A stretch of 35,185 nt of DNA from Hydrogenophaga borbori (lineage in GTDB: Bacteria; Pseudomonadota; Gammaproteobacteria; Burkholderiales; Burkholderiaceae_C): contig NZ_QVLS01000019.1 of assembly GCF_003417535.1 (NCBI RefSeq), positions 1-35,185 on the forward strand. Reading direction: 5' to 3'. Numbering within the stretch: position 1 is the first letter of the stretch; every line of letters starts with the position of its first letter. The translations under genes were made by a program, and so were the position numbers. Under the pieces are notes generated by a model. It did no database searches. It saw only the letters and a list, made by a program, of their open reading frames with translations, and was not told the DNA's origin. Below are positions 5,910 through 14,197 of the stretch, piece after piece.

Positions 5910-8103
5910 TGTTCGCGGACAGCCAGAAGGTGCGGCCCGGCAGCGTGGTGCCGCTCACCGAGGCGCCGCCCTGGAAGTACCCGTTCACCCAGGTGGGCGT
6001 GCCGTTGAGGTTGACCAGGCGGTACTCCCGGAAGTCCTTGTCGAACAGGTTGTAGATGTTGGCGTTGAGCGTCACGTTCTTCGACAGCTTGTAGGCGCCG
6101 CCCAGGTGGAAGAGGGCGTGGGCCTTGATGTCGCCCACGGCCTGGTAGATGGCCAGGTTGTTGCCGGTGAGGCGGGCCGGGTCGCCGCTGAAGCGCGGGC
6201 TCTTGCCGCGGTATTCGCCGCGCAGCCACAGGCTCCACTTGTCGCTCGGGTCCCAGCTCAGCTGGGCGTTGGCCACGTGGCGGGCGGTGTTGGCCAGCTG
6301 GCCGTTCTTCACACCGTTTTCGATCACCTCGCTGCCGGTCCAGGTGTAGCCCAGCTTCAGGCCCCAGTCCTTGGCGATCTGGACGCGGCTGCTGAGCTCC
6401 AGGCCGTAGGTGGTGGCCTCGTCCACGTTGATGGCGTAGGTGGCGTTGGGGTTGGCCGAGCAGCTCGACACCCAGTTGACCGTGCAGTCGCCGCCGCTGC
6501 TGATCTTGTCCTTGACCTTGTTGTGGAACAGGGTCACGGCGCTGCTCAGGCCGGCCTGGCTGTCGAACAGCGCCGAAAGTTCGGTGCTGGTGCTGGTCTC
6601 GGGCTTGAGGTTCGGGTTGCCGATGTTGAGGGTGGCGCCCTGGCCGCTGACGCCGCTCACGCCGTCGATGAGCTGGTTCAGGCGCGGCGCGCGAAAGCCC
6701 TTGCTGACGCCGCCCTTGAGGGTCCAGTGCCGGGTGGCGTCCCACACCAGGTAGGCGCGCGGGCTCACCTGGCCGCCGAAGGCGCTGTGGTTGTCGTAGC
6801 GGGCGCCGAGCGTGGCGGTCAGCGCCTGGCTGAGTTTCCATTCGTCCTCGGCGAACACCGCCCACAGGGTCTGGTCGTGCTTCTGGGGCAGCAGGCCGTC
6901 GGTGAGCTGGGCGTCCCACCATTGGCCGCCCAGGGTCAGCACGTGCGCGTCGCCCACCGGGGCCACGAGCTTGCTGTCGAGCACCAGGTTGGTGGTCTTG
7001 AGCTCGCGCGGCGTGCCGCGGCGCGGGTCGCCGGCGGGCACGGCGCCGCCGGGGATGGTGCGGCCGATGGTCTCCGTCTCGGTGTGCATCAGGCTGGACT
7101 CGAGCAGGCCCACGCCCAGGCGCGCGGTGTGGCCCACGGCCACCTGGTCGCGGTTGAAGCGCAGGGCGTCCTGGTAGCCGGGCGGGTTGTTGCCGAGCAG
7201 GTTGGTGGTGGCGTCGCGCGTGCCCAGGCGGCCGTCGCTGTTGTCGTACCAGGTGCGGCCCTGTTCCACGTCGAGCCAGAGCTCGTGGTGGCGGTTGGGT
7301 GTGAGCGTGAGGCGCGCGCCCAGGTTGTGCTGGCGGCTTTCGGCGGGGGCGGGGTTGCGCGCGGCGGCGGGCTGGGTCGCGCCGGGGGCGAGCACGAAGT
7401 CCGAGGCCTCGCGGCGGTAGAGGTTGCCGCGCACGGCCAGGCCCAGCAGGTCCTGCACGAGGGGGCCGCTGGTGTAGAGGTTGTAGCGCTGCTGCACGCC
7501 CCAGTCGCTGTCCTGCGGAATGCCGGTCTCCAGCGTGAGCTGGCCGCCCCATGCCTTGGCCACCTTGCGGGTGATGATGTTGATCACGCCGCCCATGGCG
7601 TCGGAGCCGTAGAGCGTGGACATGGGCCCGCGGATGATCTCGATGCGCTCGATGGCGGCCACCGGCGGGATCAGGCTGGTGTGCGCGGCGCCGAAGCCGT
7701 TGGGCGTGACGTCGCCGGCCACGTTCTGGCGGCGGCCGTCGATGAGGATCAGCGTGTACTCGCTGGGCATGCCGCGGATGCTGATGTCCAGGCCGCCGGT
7801 CTTGCCCGTGCCGCCGAGCACGTCGATGCCTTCGACGCCGGCCAGGGCTTCGGCCAGGTCGCGGTATTGGCGCGTTTCCAGTTCCTGGCGCGTGACGACC
7901 GAAATCGAGGCGGGCGCCTGCTTGAGCTCCTGCTCGAAGCCCGAGGCGGAGACCACGACCTCGCTGAGCGAGACCTCGGCGGTCTGGGCGTGGGCGTGGC
8001 CCAGCAACAGCAGGCCGCAGGCGAGGGCGGTGGCCTGCAGGGGGAACCGGCCAGCCGGCGGGGTGCGCCGCCGCGCGGGCGGCGGGGTCAGGTGTCGAGA
8101 CAT
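5899..8103 (-). CDS. TonB-dependent outer membrane receptor, FepA/catecholate-siderophore type
   Basis: A 734-residue precursor with a signal peptide (about 1-40, ending AHAQ). A TonB-box-like EVSLSEVVVSA comes next, followed by a plug domain with LIDGRRQNVAGDV and RIEIIRGPMSTLYGSDAMGG, then a long beta-barrel. The barrel ends LPGRTFWLSANITF with the terminal Phe that outer membrane proteins need. GFRAPRLNQL and NPNLKPETSTS are hallmarks of siderophore receptors. It imports an iron chelate using TonB energy. GAGGAAG precedes the ATG. The promoter contains a Fur-like site, supporting iron control. Which siderophore it uses is not visible; no biosynthesis genes or other siderophore-uptake genes are nearby. 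The length is complete. Confidence 0.92.
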   Translation of the reverse strand: MSRHLTPPPARRRTPPAGRFPLQATALACGLLLLGHAHAQTAEVSLSEVVVSASGFEQELKQAPASISVVTRQELETRQYRDLAEALAGVEGIDVLGGTGKTGGLDISIRGMPSEYTLILIDGRRQNVAGDVTPNGFGAAHTSLIPPVAAIERIEIIRGPMSTLYGSDAMGGVINIITRKVAKAWGGQLTLETGIPQDSDWGVQQRYNLYTSGPLVQDLLGLAVRGNLYRREASDFVLAPGATQPAAARNPAPAESRQHNLGARLTLTPNRHHELWLDVEQGRTWYDNSDGRLGTRDATTNLLGNNPPGYQDALRFNRDQVAVGHTARLGVGLLESSLMHTETETIGRTIPGGAVPAGDPRRGTPRELKTTNLVLDSKLVAPVGDAHVLTLGGQWWDAQLTDGLLPQKHDQTLWAVFAEDEWKLSQALTATLGARYDNHSAFGGQVSPRAYLVWDATRHWTLKGGVSKGFRAPRLNQLIDGVSGVSGQGATLNIGNPNLKPETSTSTELSALFDSQAGLSSAVTLFHNKVKDKISSGGDCTVNWVSSCSANPNATYAINVDEATTYGLELSSRVQIAKDWGLKLGYTWTGSEVIENGVKNGQLANTARHVANAQLSWDPSDKWSLWLRGEYRGKSPRFSGDPARLTGNNLAIYQAVGDIKAHALFHLGGAYKLSKNVTLNANIYNLFDKDFREYRLVNLNGTPTWVNGYFQGGASVSGTTLPGRTFWLSANITF

Positions 8104-8225
8104 CAGCTTCCTCTGTGGGATGTGTTGGGTTGGCGGACTGGCTGGCTACGGCTGCAACCCGACCCACACACGGCGCACAGGGGCGCGGCCGACGGGAGAA
8201 GGCGAACTTGGCTGGCTGGTTACGG

Positions 8226-8255
8226 ATTATTGCAAATAAAAATGATTCTTCTTAA
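8226..8255 (-). promoter_or_regulatory. Promoter of the TonB receptor with a Fur-like box
   Basis: On the minus strand TTAAGA (8255-8250), an 18-base spacer, then AATAAT (8231-8226) forms a good promoter. Bases 8232-8250 match 12 of 19 positions of the Fur consensus and fill the spacer. This is the only markedly A/T-rich stretch between the receptor and the divergent regulator gene. Iron repression is inferred from this and the receptor type. Confidence 0.6.
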
Positions 8256-8341
8256 CTTGATCTTAAGTTTTGATCGGGAAAGGGGCGATTGCGTGCCGCC
8301 CGCGCCTCCGGGCGGGGACCGCCCTGGGCGCTGGATTTTTA

Positions 8342-8375
8342 TTGCCATTGGCAAATGAAAACTTGACAATGGCAA
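8342..8375 (+). promoter_or_regulatory. Two tandem palindromic operators at the MarR-GNAT start
   Basis: TTGCCATTGGCAA (8342-8354) and TTGACAATGGCAA (8363-8375) are related 13-bp palindromes whose starts are 21 bases apart, two helical turns. TTGCCA (8342-8347), 17 bases and GACAAT (8365-8370) could be the promoter, placing transcription start near the ATG at 8378. The arrangement suggests cooperative self-repression by the MarR domain. Confidence 0.55.
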
Positions 8376-8377
8376 GT

Positions 8378-9322
8378 ATGTCGACGCCCCAAGCCCCCAG
8401 CCCCGTGCCCGCCGCCGCCGTCAAGGCGGTGCGCCGTTTCAACCGCTTCTACACCCGCCGCGCGGGCGTGCTCTCGCCCTACCTGGGGGGCGATCTGTCG
8501 CTGACCGAGGTGCGCGTGCTCTACGAACTGGCGCACCAGCCGGGCCTGGTGGCCACCGAGCTGGCGCGCGAGCTGGGCATGGACGGTGGCTACCTCAGCC
8601 GCATCCTCAAGCGCTTCGAGCAGTCGGGCTGGCTCAGCCGCGCGCCCAGCCCGAAGGACGCGCGCCAGAGCCTGCTGACCCTCACCGACGCCGGGCACGC
8701 GGCCTTCGCGCCCCTGCAGCAGAAGTCGCGCGAGGAGGCCGCGGCGCTGCTGGCCCCACTGGCGCCGGCCGAGCAGCAGGCGGTGGTGGACGCGATGGCG
8801 CGCATCGAGCGGCTGCTGGACCCCACGGCCGTGCCGCGCACGCGCGCGGCCGTGCTGCGCGAGCCGCGCCCCGGCGACATGGGCTGGGTGGTGCAGCAGC
8901 ACGGCGAGGTCTACGCGCGCGAGTACGGCTGGAACATGGCCTTCGAGGCGTTGGTGGCCGACATCGTGGCCAAGTACGTGCGCGAGTTTCAGCCCGACTG
9001 GGAGCGTTGCTGGATCGCCGAACTCGACGGCGAGCGCGTGGGCTCGGCCTTCGTGGTGCGCCAGTCGGCCAGCACGGCGCAGCTGCGCATGCTGCTGCTG
9101 ACGCCGGCCGCGCGCGGCCTGGGCCTGGGCGCGCGCCTGACCGACGAATGCCTGGCCTTCGCGCGGCACAAGGGCTACCGCAAGATGATGCTGTGGACCA
9201 ATAGCTGCCTCACGGCGGCGCGCGAGATCTACGCCAAGCGCGGGTTCGAGCGGGTGAAGTCGGAGCCGTACGAGGGCTTCGGGCAGTCGCTGGTGGGCGA
9301 GACCTGGGAACTGAAGCTTTGA
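8378..9322 (+). CDS. MarR-type regulator fused to a GNAT acetyltransferase
   Basis: A 314-residue two-domain protein. Residues about 10-145 form a MarR winged helix (LTEVRVLYELAHQPGLVATE, LGMDGGYLSRILKRFEQSGW, then the wing SPKDARQSLLTLTDAG). Residues about 150-312 form a GNAT domain (GDMGWVVQQHGEVYAREYGW, the acetyl-CoA loop LLLTPAARGLGLGARL, and a C-terminal YAKRGFERV strand-helix). This fusion is a recurrent bacterial architecture whose substrates are mostly unknown. ATG 8378 is chosen because the predicted -10 box overlaps the alternative ATG at 8369; neither has a ribosome site, so the transcript may be leaderless. It is divergent from the iron receptor but has its own operator pair. Confidence 0.88.
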   Translation: MSTPQAPSPVPAAAVKAVRRFNRFYTRRAGVLSPYLGGDLSLTEVRVLYELAHQPGLVATELARELGMDGGYLSRILKRFEQSGWLSRAPSPKDARQSLLTLTDAGHAAFAPLQQKSREEAAALLAPLAPAEQQAVVDAMARIERLLDPTAVPRTRAAVLREPRPGDMGWVVQQHGEVYAREYGWNMAFEALVADIVAKYVREFQPDWERCWIAELDGERVGSAFVVRQSASTAQLRMLLLTPAARGLGLGARLTDECLAFARHKGYRKMMLWTNSCLTAAREIYAKRGFERVKSEPYEGFGQSLVGETWELKL

Positions 9323-9431
9323 GGCGGTTCGGGGGGGCCTCGGCCCGCCCACCCATCGCGCCTGAAGCCCTGAACCTTCAGAAACACCCACTCGGCTTTT
9401 CGTGTCGTCGCTGCTACATTCGAATTTACTT

Positions 9432-10463
9432 ATGAATGAGACGGCCGCCCCCCACCCCCGTTCCCGTGTGCAAGCCCCCGGCCACCCCCTCGGCTGGACC
9501 CGGCTGAAGCGCCGGGCGCGCGCCGCCCTGGCGGCGCTGGCGGGCGCGGGGGTCCTGTCCGGCGCGCTGGCGCAAACGCCCGCGCCCCAGCCCTTGCCGG
9601 TCCAGCAGGTGGCGCCCGGCATCTGGCTGGCACAGGGCGAGGCGGCGCTGGGCTCGCCGGCCAACCGCAACTTCATCTCCAACGCCGCCTTCGTCGTCAC
9701 GCCCGAGGGCGTGGTGGTGATCGACGCGCTGGGCTCGCCCGCGCTGGCCGACGGCCTGCTGGCCGCCATCGCGCGCATCACCCCGTTGCCGGTGCGCTAC
9801 GTGATCGTCACGCACTACCACGCCGACCACATCTACGGCCTGCAGCGCTTCAAGGCGGCGGGGGCCCGCATCGTGGCCGGCACGCAGGGGCGCGAGTACC
9901 TGGCCTCGGACACCGCCCGGCTGCGCCTGCAGGCCAGCCGCGAAGAGCTGGCGCCCTGGATCGACGAGCGCACGCAACTGGTGCCCGCCGACCGCTGGCT
10001 CGATGGGCCGACCGTGATCGAACTGGGCGGCGAGCGCTTGCGCGTGCAGCCGGTGGGTCCCGCGCACACGCCGGAAGACCTGGTCGTGCTGCACGAGCGC
10101 ACGGGCGTGTTGTTCACCGGCGACCTGGTCTTCCAGGGGCGCATCCCCTTCGTGGGCCAGGCCGACAGCAGCAGCTGGATCCGCTCGCTGGACCAGCTGC
10201 TGGCCCTCAAGCCCCAGCTGCTGGTGCCGGGCCACGGCGCCATTTCCTCGCAGCCGGCGGCGGACCTGCGCCTCACGCGCGACTACCTGGTGCACCTGCG
10301 CCAGGCCATGGGCGAGGCGGCGGCCAACCTGGAGCCCTTCGAGGACGCCTACGCGCGCACCGACTGGTCGCGCTTCGAATCGCTGCCGCTGTTCCAGGCG
10401 GCCAACCGCATCAACGCCTACAACACCTACCTGCTGATGGAGCGCGAGGGCATGCGGCGCTGA
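9432..10463 (+). CDS. Exported metallo-beta-lactamase-fold hydrolase
   Basis: A 343-residue protein with a twin-basic N-region (LKRRAR) and a signal segment ending GALAQ near residue 48, so probably periplasmic. The zinc-site motifs are complete: HYHADH at 128-133, His212 (GPAHTPEDL), Asp231 (FTGDLVF) and His268 (PGHGA), as in class B-like MBL hydrolases with two metals. The VTHYHADHIYG block and the exported location resemble SoxH-related metallohydrolases of quinoprotein relay systems, but no quinoprotein or cytochrome gene is adjacent, so the substrate stays open. ATG 9432 is used; a GTG at 9402 would add ten residues. It lies 89 bases before the exporter operon. Confidence 0.85.
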   Translation: MNETAAPHPRSRVQAPGHPLGWTRLKRRARAALAALAGAGVLSGALAQTPAPQPLPVQQVAPGIWLAQGEAALGSPANRNFISNAAFVVTPEGVVVIDALGSPALADGLLAAIARITPLPVRYVIVTHYHADHIYGLQRFKAAGARIVAGTQGREYLASDTARLRLQASREELAPWIDERTQLVPADRWLDGPTVIELGGERLRVQPVGPAHTPEDLVVLHERTGVLFTGDLVFQGRIPFVGQADSSSWIRSLDQLLALKPQLLVPGHGAISSQPAADLRLTRDYLVHLRQAMGEAAANLEPFEDAYARTDWSRFESLPLFQAANRINAYNTYLLMEREGMRR

Positions 10464-10552
10464 GGCCCGGTGCGTGCGTCGTCGCCTAGAATCGATCGGC
10501 TCTTTTCCTGGCCGCGCTCGAGCGGCGGCCGCAGACACCGGGGTGGCTCGAT

Positions 10553-12007
10553 ATGCCTAGGATCCTGACCGCATGGGGCCGCAGGGGCTGGCGCGCCGGC
10601 TCGCTCGGCCTGTGGCTGGCCGCGTTCGCGGCCGCGGCCTCGGCACAAGCGCCCGCGCCGTCGCCAGGCCCGGCGGCCACGCCCATCGCCTTCACCGCCG
10701 CCTGGGACCAGCTGCTGCGGCGCTCCGACCGGCTGGCGGCGGCCCGCGCGGCCACCGACAGCGAGGACCTGCGCGCCAGCGGCCTCGCCGGGCTGGGCGG
10801 GCCGGTGGTCAGCCTGTCGGGCGCCGCCTACGCCTACAACGCCAACCTGGACGTCAACCTCGACCCGGTGAACCAGCGCATCGCGCAGCTGGAGCAGCGC
10901 CTGCCGATCCCGCTGCAGAACCTGCCCATTCCGGTGGCGGTGCCGCAGTTCCCCTCGCGCTACACCTACAACCGGCACGACAGCGGCACCACCGCGTCCA
11001 TCGGCGCGGTCTGGCCGATCTACGCCGGCGGCATGGCCGACGCGGTGCGCGGCATGCAGGAGGCGCGCGCCAGCGAGTCGCGCGCCGACGCCGACAAGGC
11101 CACCCACGAGCTCGCCACGCTGCTGGTGCAGCGCTACTTCGGCGCCCAGCTCGCCGCCCGCGCCGCCAGCCTGCGCGAGGCGGCGCTGCAGACCATCGCC
11201 CTGCACGACGCCTCGGCGCAGAAGATGCTCGACGCGGGCGTCATCGCGCGGGTGGACCGGCTGCAGGCGCGCAGCGCGCTCGAAGAGGCGCGGCGCAACG
11301 CCATGAAGGCGCGCGACGACGCCGAGCTGGCCGCCACCGCGCTCACGCGCACCATCAAGAGCGACACCCCGGTGGTGCCCAGCAACCCGCTGTTCGTGCT
11401 GTCGGCCCCCATCGAGCCGCTGCCGCATTTCCTGTCGGCCGCGCTGCAGCGCCACCCCGGCCTGGCCAAGGTGGCGGCCAAGAAGAGCGAGGCCGAGCGC
11501 CTGCACGCCGCCGGCGAGGCCTCGCGCAAGCCCCAGGTCTTCGCCTTCGGCCAACGCGAGCTCAAGAGCGGCAACGCCGACTGGGTGGCCGGCATCGGCG
11601 TGCGCTACACCCTGTGGGATTCGGTGGACCGGCACAAGCTGTCGGCGGCCACGCTGCAGCAGATCGAGCAGGCCGAGCGCACCGACGCCCAGGCCCGGGC
11701 CGACATCTCGCTGCTGGTCGAGCGCCACTGGCTGGCGGTGGAGCAGGCGCGGCGCCAGTTCATGGCCATGGCCCCGGGCGCCGAGCTGGCCGACGAGGTG
11801 CTGCGCCTGCGCGAGGCCGGCCTGCGCGAAGGCACCAGCACCATGCTCGACCTGATCGACGCGCGCACCAACGTCACCAAGGTGGCGACCGAGCGCGCCC
11901 AGGCGGCCAACGACTACGTCAATGCCCTGGCCGCGCTGCTGGAAGCCTGCGGCCTGTCCGAGGAATTCGCGGGCTACATGGCGCGCGCCGACATCCGTCT
12001 GGAATGA
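10553..12007 (+). CDS. TolC-family outer membrane efflux protein
   Basis: A 484-residue precursor with a signal peptide (LWLAAFAAAASAQA) and two repeats of the outer-membrane-factor type: long alanine-rich helices (RGMQEARASESRADADKATH, QKMLDAGVIARVDRLQARSA, then the second copy KVAAKKSEAERLHAAGEASR) separated by barrel strands such as TTASIGAVWPIYAGG and WVAGIGVRYTLWDSV. It forms the exit duct of a tripartite pump. It is the first gene of a four-gene operon with an adaptor and two ABC-2 permeases. A TAGAAT -10-like box lies at 10487-10492, without a clear -35. Confidence 0.88.
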   Translation: MPRILTAWGRRGWRAGSLGLWLAAFAAAASAQAPAPSPGPAATPIAFTAAWDQLLRRSDRLAAARAATDSEDLRASGLAGLGGPVVSLSGAAYAYNANLDVNLDPVNQRIAQLEQRLPIPLQNLPIPVAVPQFPSRYTYNRHDSGTTASIGAVWPIYAGGMADAVRGMQEARASESRADADKATHELATLLVQRYFGAQLAARAASLREAALQTIALHDASAQKMLDAGVIARVDRLQARSALEEARRNAMKARDDAELAATALTRTIKSDTPVVPSNPLFVLSAPIEPLPHFLSAALQRHPGLAKVAAKKSEAERLHAAGEASRKPQVFAFGQRELKSGNADWVAGIGVRYTLWDSVDRHKLSAATLQQIEQAERTDAQARADISLLVERHWLAVEQARRQFMAMAPGAELADEVLRLREAGLREGTSTMLDLIDARTNVTKVATERAQAANDYVNALAALLEACGLSEEFAGYMARADIRLE

Positions 12008-12008
12008 C

Positions 12009-12986
12009 ATGAGCCCTCAACAGAAACGCCTGTCCGCGGCCGCCGCCGGCGCGGCGCTGATCGCCTTGCTGGCCTACGGCTTCTGGCGCGCCTCGGCGCC
12101 GCCGCCGGACTACTTCCAGGGCCAGATGGAGGCGCGCGAGACGGACATCGCGCCCAAGATCGCCGGGCGCATCGCCGAGGTGCTGGTGATCGAGGGCGAC
12201 CGCGTCGCGGTGGGCACGCCGCTGATGCGCATGGACAGCCCCGAGGTGGAGGCCAAGCTGGCCCAGGCCACCGCCGCGCAGCAGGCCGCCCAGGCCGTGG
12301 CCGAAAAGGCCGAGCGCGGCGCGCGCAAGGAAGAGGTGGAGATGGCGCGCCTGAACTGGCAGCGCGCCCAGGCCGCCGCCGACCTGGCCCAGAGTTCCTT
12401 CCGCCGCGTGGAGAACCTGGCGCGCGAAGGCCTGGTGGCGGCGCAAAAGCGCGACGAGGCCGAGGCCAACTACAAGGCCTCGCGCGACCAGGCCATGGCC
12501 GCGCGCGCGCAGTACGACATGGCGCGCGCCGGCGCGCGGCCCGAGGACAAGGCCGCCGCCGCCGCGCAGGCGCGCCAGGTGGCGGGCCTGGTGGCCGAGG
12601 TGGAGGCGGCCCGTGCGGAGACCGCCTTGCAAAGCCCGGTGGCCGGTGAGGTGGCCAAGGTGCTGGCGCGCCCCGGCGAGCTCTCGCCCCAGGGCGTGGC
12701 CGTGGTCACCGTGGTCGACCTGAACGACCAGTGGGTCGTGCTCAACGTGCGCGAGGACCGGCTCTCGCGCTTTCCCATCGGCGCCGAATTCGAGGCCACG
12801 CTGCCGGCCCTGCCGGGCCTGAGCGCGCGCTTCAAGGTCTTCTACAGCGCGGCGCTGCCCGACTTCGCCACCTGGCGCGCCACGCGCGCGGGCCAGGGCT
12901 TCGACGCGCGCACCTTCGAAGTCCGGGCCCGCCCCCTGCAGCCCATCGAGGGCGCGCGGCCCGGCATGAGCGTGCTGGTGCGCTAA
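12009..12986 (+). CDS. HlyD/EmrA-type periplasmic adaptor protein
   Basis: A 325-residue adaptor anchored by one N-terminal helix (about 8-26). The split lipoyl/barrel domain starts at DIAPKIAGRIAEVLVIEGDR (46-65) and resumes at ALQSPVAGEVAKVLARPGEL. Between them is an Ala/Glu/Arg-rich coiled coil (about 88-200). The C-terminal barrel ends GARPGMSVLVR. It bridges the inner-membrane permeases to the TolC-like duct. The start lies one base after the stop of the preceding gene, so they are translated together. The short form with one hairpin is like YbhG/YhiI adaptors that serve ABC-2 exporters. Confidence 0.88.
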   Translation: MSPQQKRLSAAAAGAALIALLAYGFWRASAPPPDYFQGQMEARETDIAPKIAGRIAEVLVIEGDRVAVGTPLMRMDSPEVEAKLAQATAAQQAAQAVAEKAERGARKEEVEMARLNWQRAQAAADLAQSSFRRVENLAREGLVAAQKRDEAEANYKASRDQAMAARAQYDMARAGARPEDKAAAAAQARQVAGLVAEVEAARAETALQSPVAGEVAKVLARPGELSPQGVAVVTVVDLNDQWVVLNVREDRLSRFPIGAEFEATLPALPGLSARFKVFYSAALPDFATWRATRAGQGFDARTFEVRARPLQPIEGARPGMSVLVR

Positions 12987-13012
12987 GGCGATGTGATCGG
13001 CAGGCGAGGGCC

Positions 13013-14197
13013 ATGCGCTTTACCCGGGCCTTCACGCAGGCGTGGTCGCGCGAATGGGCGCGCCTGCGCGCCAGCCCCTGGGACCTGGCCATGCTCAGCT
13101 GGGTGCCGCTGGCGGGTGTGGCGCTGCTGTGGTGGCTGTTCTCGGCCGGGCTGCCCACCCAGCTGCCGATCGGCGTGCTCGACCAGGACCACAGCGCGAT
13201 GTCGCGCCAACTGGTGCGCTTCCTCGACGCCACGCCAGGCCTGCGCGTGGCGCGGCAACTGCCCGATCCGCACGCCGCGGCTGGCGCGCTCACCCGGGGC
13301 GAGCTGCACGCCGTGGTGCTCATCCCGAGCGGCTTCTCGCGCGAGCTCAAGCTGGGCCGCGCGGCCCAGCTCACGCTGCTGCACAACGCGCAGCTCGGCA
13401 CGCACTCGGGCCTGATCCAGCGCGACGTGCGCACGGTGGTGGGCACGCTGTCGGCCGGCGTGGAGATGGCGGCGCGCCAGAAGCGCGGCGAGCCGGCGCG
13501 CGGCGTGCGCGTGGCCATGGAGCCGATCAAGGTCGACATGGTCACGCTGTTCAACCCCTCGCTGAACTACGAACAGTTCCTCGCGGCCGCGCTCATTCCC
13601 GCGCTGCTGCACATCCTGGCCATGACGGCCGGCGCCTGGGCCGTGGGGCGCGAGCTGCGCGACGGCACGGTCTGGTCCTGGCTCGGCGTGGCGCCGTCGC
13701 CCGCGGCCACGGCCGGCGCCTTGCTGGGCAAGCTGGCGCCGGCCTGGCTGCTGCTGCTGGGCGTGGCCAGCGCGGGCCTGCTCTGGTTGACCGGGGGGCG
13801 CGGCTGGCACCCGGCCGGGCACCTGTCCTGGGTCTGGCTGGCGCTCGCGGCCCTGCTGGCCCTGTCCATCGGGCTGGGCGCGCTGGTGGCGTCGGCCACC
13901 GCCTCGCTGCGCACGGCCCTGTCGGCCACGGGGCTGATCACGGCGCCGGCCTTCGCCTTCAGCGGCGTGGGCTTTCCGCTGCAGTCCATGCCGGCCGGCG
14001 CGCGCGCCTGGGCCGAGGCCTTGCCCTACACCCACTACATCCGCCTGCAGATGGAGCAGCTGCAGATGGGCGCGCCCGTGTCGCTCAGCGCGCCCACGCT
14101 GGCGGTGTTCGGGCTCGCCACGGCGGCCTTGCTGGCCGCTTGCGTCTGGCCGCTGATGGGCGCCAGCCGCTACCCTCACCGATGGGGGGGGCGATGA
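13013..14197 (+). CDS. ABC-2 type permease (first of a pair)
   Basis: A 394-residue inner-membrane protein with the ABC-2 exporter layout: one N-terminal helix (about 26-46, WVPLAGVALLWWLFSAG), a large periplasmic domain (about 47-195, beginning PIGVLDQDHSAMSRQLVRFL, with DMVTLFNPSLNYEQFLAAAL at its end), then five or so helices from about 196 to 385. LPYTHYIRLQMEQLQMGAP near the C-terminus is typical of the DrrB/YhhJ class. It should pair with the next permease. No ATP-binding protein is encoded in this operon. The ATG at 13013 follows GGCGAGGG. Confidence 0.85.
   Translation: MRFTRAFTQAWSREWARLRASPWDLAMLSWVPLAGVALLWWLFSAGLPTQLPIGVLDQDHSAMSRQLVRFLDATPGLRVARQLPDPHAAAGALTRGELHAVVLIPSGFSRELKLGRAAQLTLLHNAQLGTHSGLIQRDVRTVVGTLSAGVEMAARQKRGEPARGVRVAMEPIKVDMVTLFNPSLNYEQFLAAALIPALLHILAMTAGAWAVGRELRDGTVWSWLGVAPSPAATAGALLGKLAPAWLLLLGVASAGLLWLTGGRGWHPAGHLSWVWLALAALLALSIGLGALVASATASLRTALSATGLITAPAFAFSGVGFPLQSMPAGARAWAEALPYTHYIRLQMEQLQMGAPVSLSAPTLAVFGLATAALLAACVWPLMGASRYPHRWGGR

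Noticed and set aside
5585..8167. Very long open frames antisense or out of frame to the TonB receptor, permeases and Liv genes.
   Set aside because: They are the usual shadow frames of high-GC genes: Arg/Ala/Gly/Pro-rich with no domain, signal or start.
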